Positions 1 through 5,385 of a DNA stretch of 5,459 nt are shown one piece after another. The translations under genes were made by a program, and so were the position numbers. Each line of letters begins with the position of its first letter. The stretch's first letter is position 1. The notes under the pieces were generated by a model that did no database searches, was not told the origin of the DNA, and was given only the letters and a program-made list of their open reading frames with translations. This stretch comes from an uncultured Bacteroidota bacterium (lineage in GTDB: Bacteria > Bacteroidota > Bacteroidia > Chitinophagales > Chitinophagaceae): assembly GCA_903929655.1 (NCBI GenBank), contig CAIYVS010000218.1, forward strand, positions 1-5,459, in the 5' to 3' direction.

Positions 1-351
1 GTCATAATTCTCCTCAATAGAAGTATTAAATATCGTTGCAAAAAATTCCAGGTTTTCCTGCACCGACAAGTCCTGGTATAGCGAAAACTTCCCCGGCATA
101 TATCCCACCCGGTTTCGTATCTCCTTATAATCTTTTACCACATCAAAACCATCTACACTTGCATTCCCGCTTTCTGCCAGCAGCAAAGTGGTAAGTATCC
201 TGAACAATGAGGTCTTGCCTGCACCGTCAGGACCAATTATGCCGAATATCTCGCCCTTGTCCACACTAAAAGAAATTCCTTTTAATGCATCCACTACCGT
301 TTTTTTAACACGGTATTTCATTACAATATTGTCAGCAACAATTGCTTGCAT
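1..351 (-). CDS. ABC-2 type exporter ATP-binding protein (N-terminal part, cut by window edge)
   Basis: This is the ATPase subunit of an ABC exporter, which would power efflux or lipid/drug export at the inner membrane together with ABC-2 permeases. The first 117 codons are present and the frame is still open at base 1. Visible features are the beta strands of the nucleotide-binding core, a Walker A motif GPDGAGKTS (residues 44-52), and a Q-loop region reading VGYMPGKFSLYQDLSVQENL (about 82-101). The signature motif, Walker B and H-loop lie outside the window. The GPDGAGKT form of Walker A and the YMP.KFSLYQDL stretch are typical of the YbhF/CcmA-like ABC-2 group. The usual Q-loop glutamine (YMPQ) is replaced by Gly here. 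The ATG lies 5 bases after the adaptor stop codon, so the gene is very probably co-transcribed and co-translated with it. The start MQAIVADNIVMKYRVKK fits the family; an alternative in-frame ATG is codon 11. The family call is firm, the substrate unknown. Confidence 0.93.
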   Translation of the reverse strand, partial: MQAIVADNIVMKYRVKKTVVDALKGISFSVDKGEIFGIIGPDGAGKTSLFRILTTLLLAESGNASVDGFDVVKDYKEIRNRVGYMPGKFSLYQDLSVQENLEFFATIFNTSIEENYD

Positions 352-356
352 ATTTC

Positions 357-1301
357 TTATTTAAACTTTACTTCACCATACATCCCAATCTTCAGGTAGC
401 CATCGTTCTTTACGCGTATCTTCACTGCATACACCAGGTTGGCCCTTTCATCTTTCGTCTGTATGGTCTTTGGCGTAAATTCCGCCTTGTCAGATATCCA
501 GCTGATCACACCGGCATAGTTTCTGTACTTGCCATCCGCGCTGTCCACCAGCACTTTCACTTCCTGGTTCAGTTTCACCTCTGCTAGTTGGGTCCCTGTT
601 ATATAAGCCCTTAAAGTGATCACAGATAAGTCACCAATTTTATACAATGCCTTCCCCGCACTTGTTACTTCTCCTGCCAGTGCATACTTGGTCAGCACAG
701 TACCGTTTATAGGATTCACAATATTTGCCCTTTTCAATTGGTCTTCAATCACAGCAACCGATTTACTTAATGGCTTATACTCGCTCATCACCGTACTGTT
801 CTGCGTGCCTGTAGTTGTTTCCTGCACTTTTATTTCCTGCTTGTTGGCCGCAATTTGTTTCTTCAGCACATCTATCTGCGCATTCAGGTCGTCCCGCTGT
901 TTCGTTGTGGCTGCATCTGCTTTTATCAGTCGCTCAGTACGGGCCTTTTCATAAAGGGCATTGTTTAGCTGGGTCTGCAAAACCTGTATCTGGTCCTTAA
1001 TATACTTCACCTGCGGCTTCACATCCATGGTTTTTTGGCGCAATGCCTGTATACTCGCCTCTACCTGGGCCTTCTGCAATCCCAAAGGAACAGAATCAAT
1101 ATAACCTACCACGCTGTCCTTTACCAGCACAGAACCTTCTTCTATATGGAAGGCCATTATCTGCCCGGCCACCTGCGAAGACACGATCACTTCATCCACT
1201 TCAAAAGTCCCTGAAGCATCAGATACATGCTTGTTTCCACATCCGCTGCTTACAGCAAGCAGCATACAGACAAATAGCAATTGGTGAATTTTCATTTTCA
1301 T
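357..1301 (-). CDS. HlyD/YbhG-type periplasmic adaptor (membrane fusion) lipoprotein of an ABC exporter
   Basis: This adaptor of 314 residues joins the inner-membrane ABC pump to the TolC-type channel across the periplasm. The N-terminus is a lipoprotein signal: Lys residues, a hydrophobic stretch (8-17), then SSGC with Cys21 as the likely lipidated residue. Next come a half lipoyl-like domain (about 32-72, with VSSQVAGQIMAFHIEEGSVL), a long alpha-hairpin coiled coil (about 75-192), the second lipoyl half (NPINGTVL, 196-203), and a beta-barrel domain. The C-terminal part has the AEFTPKTIQTKDERANLVY and KIGMYGEV stretches that mark YbhG-like partners of ABC-2 exporters. At the hairpin tip, R124-L125-x6-T132-x4-D137 matches the RL(S/T)xxxxD channel-docking motif known for MacA/AcrA/HlyD adaptors. 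The gene sits 21 bases after tolC and 5 bases before the ATPase gene. It begins MKMK, so the start could be codon 1 or 3. Family and role are well supported; the cargo is unknown. Confidence 0.95.
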   Translation of the reverse strand: MKMKIHQLLFVCMLLAVSSGCGNKHVSDASGTFEVDEVIVSSQVAGQIMAFHIEEGSVLVKDSVVGYIDSVPLGLQKAQVEASIQALRQKTMDVKPQVKYIKDQIQVLQTQLNNALYEKARTERLIKADAATTKQRDDLNAQIDVLKKQIAANKQEIKVQETTTGTQNSTVMSEYKPLSKSVAVIEDQLKRANIVNPINGTVLTKYALAGEVTSAGKALYKIGDLSVITLRAYITGTQLAEVKLNQEVKVLVDSADGKYRNYAGVISWISDKAEFTPKTIQTKDERANLVYAVKIRVKNDGYLKIGMYGEVKFK

Positions 1302-1322
1302 TATTTTAAAACTATTATTAAA

Positions 1323-2636
1323 TTATTTGCTTGTTATATTACCTGTCGTATTCTGATAACTGAATTGCGCCTGCAGCAACTGCACCTCGTGCAGTATCTT
1401 GCTCTGGCGCGCCACATCTTCAGCATTTACCTGCGTCAGGTAATCATGTGCGCTCAGCACACCATTCTCCAGTTGCGCACTCGCTGCAGTTTTTACAGAA
1501 GCCCTTAGCCTGATGATCTCATCATCTTTATTTACAAGCTCCAGGTACTTTTCCACATCTGCATTCTGTTGTTTTTGTGTCAGGTGAGTATTGAACAGGA
1601 ACGTTTCTTTCTGTATATCAAGTGTAGTTTTGTTCATGTCCAGTATACGCCTTTGATTTCGCAAAGTGTATAAACTGCCAAAGCTCCAGTTTAGTTTCAA
1701 TCCTCCTATATAGTACCATTCAAAATCATTGCTCAGCATATTCAGAGCCGGTCTTCCATATCCGCCCTGCACAAACAAATTAAATTTTGGCTGCAATTGC
1801 GTACCCAATAGTTTATCCTGCAGATCATAAACGTGTTTCTGGTATTCATAAAACAGAATTTCCGGCCTGCTCACACTATCGGTCAATACTGGCACTGCAG
1901 GTTTTTCAAGCACCGTATGCTCATCCAGTGTACTGTTAATAAACAAACCAAGCATATTTAAATAAGCCTTTTTGTTAGCCTTCAGTTCCACTCTTGATTG
2001 TTCTGCCTGTAATAACTGTGCCTCTAATTCATCCACGCTGCTTCGGTAGGCCGTCCCGTTAGCAACAAGGTCCTTAGCTTTGTCTACACCATTTTGTATA
2101 TCCTTTCTTAGCAAATCATTCTGTGCCAGTTGTTCGTTCACCAGCAAAGCTCCGAAGAACAACTGGTTCACACGCTCATATAATGCATATAACTCCACAT
2201 CCAGGTTTTGCTGCTGTATCGTTTCATTTGCTCTTGCTGTTTGTTTCTGGTTTTTTATCAGCCCTCCGTCATAAACTACCTGGTCAAGTTCCCCATATAT
2301 TTTATACTGGTCCTTGCTATAAGTCGGTATCGTAAATCCGGGAACAGGAATAGTAAAAGGAAAACTTGTCACAGTAGATTGGTAAGTAGCCTGCCCGTTA
2401 ATATTCAAAACAGGCAAATGCCCCCTTGCAGCATTCGATACCGTATATTCTTTTGTTTTGGCAATCAGGCCCCTTTGTTTCACCAAAGGATAATTCTTTT
2501 GCGCCAGTTCATATACCTCTTCAATGCTCAATTGCCTCACTGTCTGCGCAAATAATTTTGGCCCTGCTGATACTGCTAAGACAGCCATAAAAAACACTGC
2601 AATTAGCCTGCTTCGCCCCGCCCTTATTTTCAACAT
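1323..2636 (-). CDS. TolC-family outer membrane efflux channel
   Basis: This outer membrane channel of 437 residues is the exit duct of the exporter encoded downstream. A Sec signal peptide is visible: basic N-terminus, hydrophobic core LIAVFFMAVLAV, and a likely cut after LFA (residue 30), giving a mature start at QTVRQLSIEE. The mature protein begins with the usual OEP motif LSIEEVYELAQKNYPLVKQ. Two OEP repeats follow, each made of long helices and a pair of outer membrane strands. The first strand region is around GQATYQSTVTSFPF and the second around FNLFVQGGYGRP to YYIGGLKLNWSF. The last repeat contains GVLSAHDYLTQVNAED, a common stretch in this family. Length is normal for TolC proteins. 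The ATG is 6 bases after the tetR stop with no Shine-Dalgarno sequence, as is usual in Bacteroidota. Its place between a TetR gene and an HlyD gene points to dedicated service of this ABC pump rather than of an RND pump. Confidence 0.95.
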   Translation of the reverse strand: MLKIRAGRSRLIAVFFMAVLAVSAGPKLFAQTVRQLSIEEVYELAQKNYPLVKQRGLIAKTKEYTVSNAARGHLPVLNINGQATYQSTVTSFPFTIPVPGFTIPTYSKDQYKIYGELDQVVYDGGLIKNQKQTARANETIQQQNLDVELYALYERVNQLFFGALLVNEQLAQNDLLRKDIQNGVDKAKDLVANGTAYRSSVDELEAQLLQAEQSRVELKANKKAYLNMLGLFINSTLDEHTVLEKPAVPVLTDSVSRPEILFYEYQKHVYDLQDKLLGTQLQPKFNLFVQGGYGRPALNMLSNDFEWYYIGGLKLNWSFGSLYTLRNQRRILDMNKTTLDIQKETFLFNTHLTQKQQNADVEKYLELVNKDDEIIRLRASVKTAASAQLENGVLSAHDYLTQVNAEDVARQSKILHEVQLLQAQFSYQNTTGNITSK

Positions 2637-2642
2637 AGAAAA

Positions 2643-3257
2643 TTATTTTTTTATAGACTCAATAATAAACTTCGGTATCTCCGTTTTCCGCTGCTCCATA
2701 AATCCCCTAAACTGTAATTCATCCATATTGGTCGACATCATCCATAATGGCTTCGCGATAAAAGGGAAAATGCACATCGATATCATATTGATAAACAAAT
2801 GCGCAGGGTTGATGTTTTTCATCCTCCTACCCTTTATTTCCGCGGCTATTTCTGCAGCAAATTTTTCGAAAAGGGAATTCTTACCCTTCCAGAATCTTTC
2901 CTTAAAATACTCCGGCTGCTTATTCACCTCGTTCAGCACAAACAAAGGCAGGTAAGTATTTTTCAGCATCATATCAATATACTCACTGCAAAAAAGGGCT
3001 ATCTTCTCAAAAAGCGGAATTCCCGAATCTATGATATCAACTATCTTAGGAAAAAACTGTGCCAATGCCTCCTCAAATATCATCTCAAACAGCTTTTCTT
3101 TACTTCTGTAGTAATAATGCAACATCGCTTTATTAATGCCCGCCTCATCTGCTATATCCTGCATACGCGCACCAGCCATCCCCTTCAATAAGAATACTTT
3201 TTTGGCTGCTATCAGTATCCTTTCCCGCGTATTATCATTTACCTCCTTATTAACCAT
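2643..3257 (-). CDS. TetR/AcrR-family transcriptional repressor of the exporter operon
   Basis: This is a cytoplasmic DNA-binding regulator of 204 residues. The N-terminal TetR helix-turn-helix spans about residues 10-57: TRERILIAAKKVFLLKG is helix 1, MQDIADEAGINKAMLHYYY is the turn and recognition helix, and RSKEKLFEMIFEE follows. The C-terminal part (about 60-204) is helical and variable, as expected for ligand binding and dimerisation. It contains an FPFIAKP stretch and ends FIIESIKK. It is the first gene of a tetR-tolC-hlyD-ABC series with gaps of 6, 21 and 5 bases. Such genes usually repress their own operon and release it when the pump's substrate binds. A Bacteroidetes-type promoter and an inverted repeat lie directly in front of the ATG, so the leader is only about 20 bases and no longer N-terminus is plausible. 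The ligand cannot be told from sequence. Confidence 0.95.
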   Translation of the reverse strand: MVNKEVNDNTRERILIAAKKVFLLKGMAGARMQDIADEAGINKAMLHYYYRSKEKLFEMIFEEALAQFFPKIVDIIDSGIPLFEKIALFCSEYIDMMLKNTYLPLFVLNEVNKQPEYFKERFWKGKNSLFEKFAAEIAAEIKGRRMKNINPAHLFINMISMCIFPFIAKPLWMMSTNMDELQFRGFMEQRKTEIPKFIIESIKK

Positions 3258-3262
3258 ATAGT

Positions 3263-3278
3263 TTAACCAAATAGTTAA
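3263..3278 (-). promoter_or_regulatory. Candidate TetR operator (inverted repeat TTAAC-N6-GTTAA)
   Basis: Read on the minus strand the site is TTAACTATTTGGTTAA, an inverted repeat with perfect 5-base arms and a 6-base centre. The wider stretch also reads as a direct repeat, GTTAACTAT then GTTAAACTAT. It begins two bases after the -7 element and ends five bases before the tetR ATG, so it covers the expected transcription start. A repressor bound there would block initiation. The position and symmetry are seen; binding by the adjacent TetR protein is inferred. Confidence 0.7.
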
Positions 3279-3280
3279 CG

Positions 3281-3311
3281 CAAAGCTATAAGCTATTTTC
3301 TATACCCCAAA
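3281..3311 (-). promoter_or_regulatory. Bacteroidetes-type promoter of the tetR-exporter operon
   Basis: On the minus strand a -33 element TTTG (3308-3311) is followed after 19 bases by TAGCTTTG (3281-3288). This matches the Bacteroidetes primary-sigma consensus TTTG-N19-21-TAnnTTTG at every defined base. Transcription would start near 3275, giving a leader of about 20 bases before the tetR ATG at 3257. No other good match was noticed in front of the downstream exporter genes, which agrees with one transcript for all four. Confidence 0.8.
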
Positions 3312-3409
3312 ATATTCCTCAAATAAAATCACATTAAAGTATTTGCAGACTGATAACCACCATATTAATACATGACAATTCGCATGCATAGATAACAGCA
3401 ATAAGTTTT

Positions 3410-3520
3410 TTATAGATAAGAATTCAATCTTTTGCTAGCCAGCTGCCAATATATATTTAGCTCTTCCGGCGTCACACATTTCAGGGCCTTGTACAATTTC
3501 AACAGTTCATAAATAACCTC
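3410..3520 (-). other. 36-codon open frame continuing in frame past the response regulator stop
   Basis: Directly after the regulator's TAA, the same frame reads on for 36 codons to a TAA at 3410-3412. It begins EVIYELLKLYKALKC, continues VTPEELNIYWQLASK and ends RLNSYL. The codons look protein-like, with a helix-forming pattern and a TPEEL helix cap. There is no ATG in frame; only TTG codons (3500-3502 and 3494-3496) or a rarer start could begin it. It could be a tiny unannotated gene, a decayed neighbour, a readthrough extension or chance. The regulator is already complete at its stop, so it is not needed to finish that protein. Confidence 0.3.
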
Positions 3521-4171
3521 TTAAGCAACAATCCCGTTTTTAACCGCATATAACACCAAACCTGCCGTATTTCTAACCCCTATTTTTTCCAGCAGTTCAG
3601 ACCTGATGCCCTCCACCCTCCTTTGGCTTAAAAAAACTTCTTTCGCAATTTCAGCAGTTGTAAGCTCTTTGCAAATCAGTTTCAAAATCTCAATTTCTTT
3701 TTCATTCAGTTTCACTTCCTTCTTAAACCTGGCAGCAATATTTTTTTTCTGCACAATGTTCCGCAGCATCGCATTACTTACCAGGTCATTAAAATAAAAA
3801 TCGTTCTCAAACACAGCATGAATTGCTTTTTTTATCTCCTCAGGTTCTGCATTTTTAAGTAAATAACCATTGGCACCTATTTCCATCAGGTGCATAATAA
3901 AATGTTCTTCCTCAAACATCGTCAGGATCAGTATTTTTATTTCAGGGTAGAGTATCCGTATCTGTTTGGTAACCTCCACCCCATCCATTTCCGGCATTTT
4001 CAGGTCTATCAGCACCACCTCCGGTTTTTGCTTTTCTATCACCTGCAAAAGCATGATCCCGTTTTCAGCCTCGCCCACCAGTTTCAGTTTGTGGTCATCA
4101 CTTAAAGCAAAGCGTAATCCCTGCCTGAATATTTTATGATCGTCCGCAATTGCATATTTTATTATAGCCAT
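3521..4171 (-). CDS. NarL/FixJ-family two-component response regulator
   Basis: This DNA-binding response regulator of 216 residues is the partner of the kinase encoded just upstream. The receiver domain (about 4-120) has the acidic pair D10-D11 (ADDH), the phosphoacceptor D56 in LIDLKMPEMDG, the switch Thr84 (ILILTMFEEE) and Lys106 (YLLKNAEPEE). The LuxR-type helix-turn-helix (about 155-213) reads LNEKEIEILKLICKELTTAE, then IAKEVFLSQRRVEGIRSELL, and ends EKIGVRNTAGLVLYAVKNGI, the form common in Bacteroidota. All key residues are present, so it should be a functional phosphorylation-controlled activator or repressor. Its ATG is 12 bases after the kinase stop, so the two genes are almost surely co-transcribed. 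Its targets are not visible; the divergently spaced exporter operon next door is only a weak candidate because it carries its own TetR gene. Confidence 0.96.
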   Translation of the reverse strand: MAIIKYAIADDHKIFRQGLRFALSDDHKLKLVGEAENGIMLLQVIEKQKPEVVLIDLKMPEMDGVEVTKQIRILYPEIKILILTMFEEEHFIMHLMEIGANGYLLKNAEPEEIKKAIHAVFENDFYFNDLVSNAMLRNIVQKKNIAARFKKEVKLNEKEIEILKLICKELTTAEIAKEVFLSQRRVEGIRSELLEKIGVRNTAGLVLYAVKNGIVA

Positions 4172-4183
4172 AATAATATCATT

Positions 4184-4975
4184 TTAAGAACGGTGCTCCG
4201 TTCCTGTCATAGGTAGTGTTATCATTGTCTTATACCATTGTTCATCCTCTTTGTAAAAATGTATGGAAGCATTCACGGCTTTCAGCCTGTTTACAATATT
4301 TTTCAGCCCCGTAGCACCCTTTTTATAAACCAGTTCCAGGTACATCTCATTAGTAAGTCCCACACCATCATGAGAAAAACTAATTACAATATGCTGCTGC
4401 TTAATACCCAACTCCATTTCAATATGAGATGCATCAGCATGTTTGATGATATTATTGATCAACTCCTGCGAGATACGATAAGCAGCAAGTTCAATAGCAT
4501 CATTTACACGAGGCAAAGGCTCTCTTATGATATACCGGGTTTTAATTTTTCCGGACCCGTTAATCACCTCTACAAGCGACTGCAAAGCCAATTGCAAACC
4601 AAGATGTTGTAAAGTAGCAGGCTGCAGTTTATGAGAAATATTCCTGATCTTCCCGATACTCTCATCCAGCAACTCCTTTGATTGATTGATACCGTCCTCA
4701 TTAAACGATGCATCCTTAGCCTTATAAAGGAAAAGCCTCGCAGAAGCCAGAGTAGCGCCCACATCATCATGCAATTCAGAAGCTATACGGGCCCTTTCCA
4801 CTTCTGCGCTTTGTATGGATGCCTGTATCAGCTCCAGTTCTTTTTGTTCGCTTATTTTTTTTAGTTCCAGTTGGTGAGAGATGATACGGCGCTGGTAAAT
4901 GACTACAAAAAAGACAATGCTGAATGCAAGCAATAGCATGATTATTACTGCGATAATAATCAAAGATAAATTCAC
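4184..4975 (-). CDS. Sensor histidine kinase, HisKA_3/NarX type, with one N-terminal membrane helix
   Basis: This membrane-bound kinase of 263 residues would autophosphorylate and pass phosphate to D56 of the regulator encoded next. One transmembrane helix (about 4-27, IIIAVIIMLLLAFSIVFFVV) is followed by a coiled-coil linker (about 33-58). The HisKA_3 dimerisation helix carries ERARIASELHDDVGATLA with His69 as phosphoacceptor. The HATPase_c domain shows the N box (AYRISQELINNIIKHADAS, Asn174/Asn175), the G1 box DGVGL (203-207), and the G2 box GATGLKNIVNRL (220-231). There is no periplasmic or PAS sensor domain. The start is GTG, overlapping the previous gene's TGA as GTGA, which points to translational coupling; a purine-rich AAAGAAAGAAG precedes it. 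This start places the hydrophobic helix at the very N-terminus, as expected. The signal may come from the membrane itself or from the coupled membrane protein upstream (inference). Confidence 0.95.
   Translation of the reverse strand: MNLSLIIIAVIIMLLLAFSIVFFVVIYQRRIISHQLELKKISEQKELELIQASIQSAEVERARIASELHDDVGATLASARLFLYKAKDASFNEDGINQSKELLDESIGKIRNISHKLQPATLQHLGLQLALQSLVEVINGSGKIKTRYIIREPLPRVNDAIELAAYRISQELINNIIKHADASHIEMELGIKQQHIVISFSHDGVGLTNEMYLELVYKKGATGLKNIVNRLKAVNASIHFYKEDEQWYKTMITLPMTGTEHRS
4972..4975 (-). promoter_or_regulatory. GTGA stop/start overlap coupling the membrane protein and kinase genes
   Basis: The minus strand reads GTGA: GTG starts the kinase and TGA ends the upstream membrane protein gene. 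The purine-rich run in front (AAAGAAAGAA) lies inside the upstream coding sequence and could help re-initiation. Such overlaps usually mean translational coupling and a set ratio of products. Confidence 0.75.
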
Positions 4976-5385
4976 TTCTTTCTTTCTTTTAATAAACCAT
5001 ATCCGATCAGCATATTTTGAATAATGTTGAGCGGGTTATGTAATAATTTCCAAAGACCTACAAATATTTCTTTATGTGTTTTTATAATTTCTGATTCAAA
5101 CAGTAAAATAATGAAACTGCCTGACGCCGGGATTAAAAAAGCTGTACTAAAAATAAAAAGTGGCGAATCTTCAATCCTAACAAATTCTATTTCATTAATT
5201 ACTTTATATAAACCAAAAATTGAAAGTAAAATAAAAAAACCATACAATACTGCTGCGCCTATATAATTAAATTGAAAAACAGATTTAAAAATTGTATCTA
5301 AAATAAAGTACAATGTTATTAATATTAAAATATTTTTTATAATTATTTGATTAGTTTTTCCGGATATTTTTTCACTATTCTCCAA
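4972..5385 (-). CDS. Small multi-pass membrane protein of unknown function, coupled to the histidine kinase
   Basis: I do not recognise this protein of about 137 residues. It has a polar N-terminus (ENSEKISGKTNQ) and likely membrane helices at about 15-33 (ILILITLYFILDTIF), 41-60 (GAAVLYGFFILLSIFGLY) and 76-96 (IFSTAFLIPASGSFIILLF). A weaker fourth lies at about 107-132, ending in a basic tail KERKK. Between helices 2 and 3 is an acidic loop (INEIEFVRIEDSP). The stop overlaps the kinase GTG by four bases, so the two are very likely made together; it may be the sensing or regulatory subunit the kinase lacks (inference). The gene is far more AT-rich than its neighbours (roughly 22% GC against about 40%). 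The start is uncertain: TTG at 5383-5385 is the best codon visible, but there is no stop in frame from there to the window edge, and base composition changes abruptly at this point. Confidence 0.72.
   Translation of the reverse strand: MENSEKISGKTNQIIIKNILILITLYFILDTIFKSVFQFNYIGAAVLYGFFILLSIFGLYKVINEIEFVRIEDSPLFIFSTAFLIPASGSFIILLFESEIIKTHKEIFVGLWKLLHNPLNIIQNMLIGYGLLKERKK

Larger units (their letters stand above)
3258..3520. other. Intergenic region between the two-component operon and the exporter operon
   Basis: This gap of 263 bases is the only sizeable non-coding stretch between recognised genes. Its left end holds the tetR promoter and candidate operator. Its right end holds an open frame that continues the response regulator frame past its stop (3410-3520). 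The middle (about 3312-3409) is AT-rich, and I see no gene, RNA or convincing intrinsic terminator there: no GC-rich stem followed by a T run on the minus strand. Confidence 0.7.

Noticed and set aside
342..954. Plus-strand open frames opposite the adaptor gene
   Set aside because: They lie antisense to a conserved HlyD-family coding sequence and show no domain, signal or start context of their own.
2524..2955. Plus-strand open frame of 143 codons across the tolC/tetR junction
   Set aside because: It is antisense to two well-supported genes with clear domains, and its residue content (many Ile, Asn, Phe, Ser, no motif) is that of a shadow frame.
3324..3412. Possible intrinsic terminator after the response regulator
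   Set aside because: Only short AT-rich palindromes such as GCATGC are present, with no GC-rich stem followed by a T run on the minus strand.
3431..3448. Imperfect hairpin around TTGCTAGC/GCTGCCAA
   Set aside because: It has a mismatch and a wobble pair with almost no loop, and it lies in the open frame after the regulator, so it is not convincing as a structural element.
3521..4171. The two-component pair as direct controller of the neighbouring exporter
   Set aside because: The exporter operon has its own promoter, operator and TetR gene, and no second site typical of NarL-type binding could be identified, so adjacency alone is not enough.
4570..4770. Minus-strand 66-codon frame inside the kinase gene
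   Set aside because: It is an alternative frame of the HisKA_3 region (MMMWALLWLLRG is the shifted HDDVGATLA region) and has no independent support.
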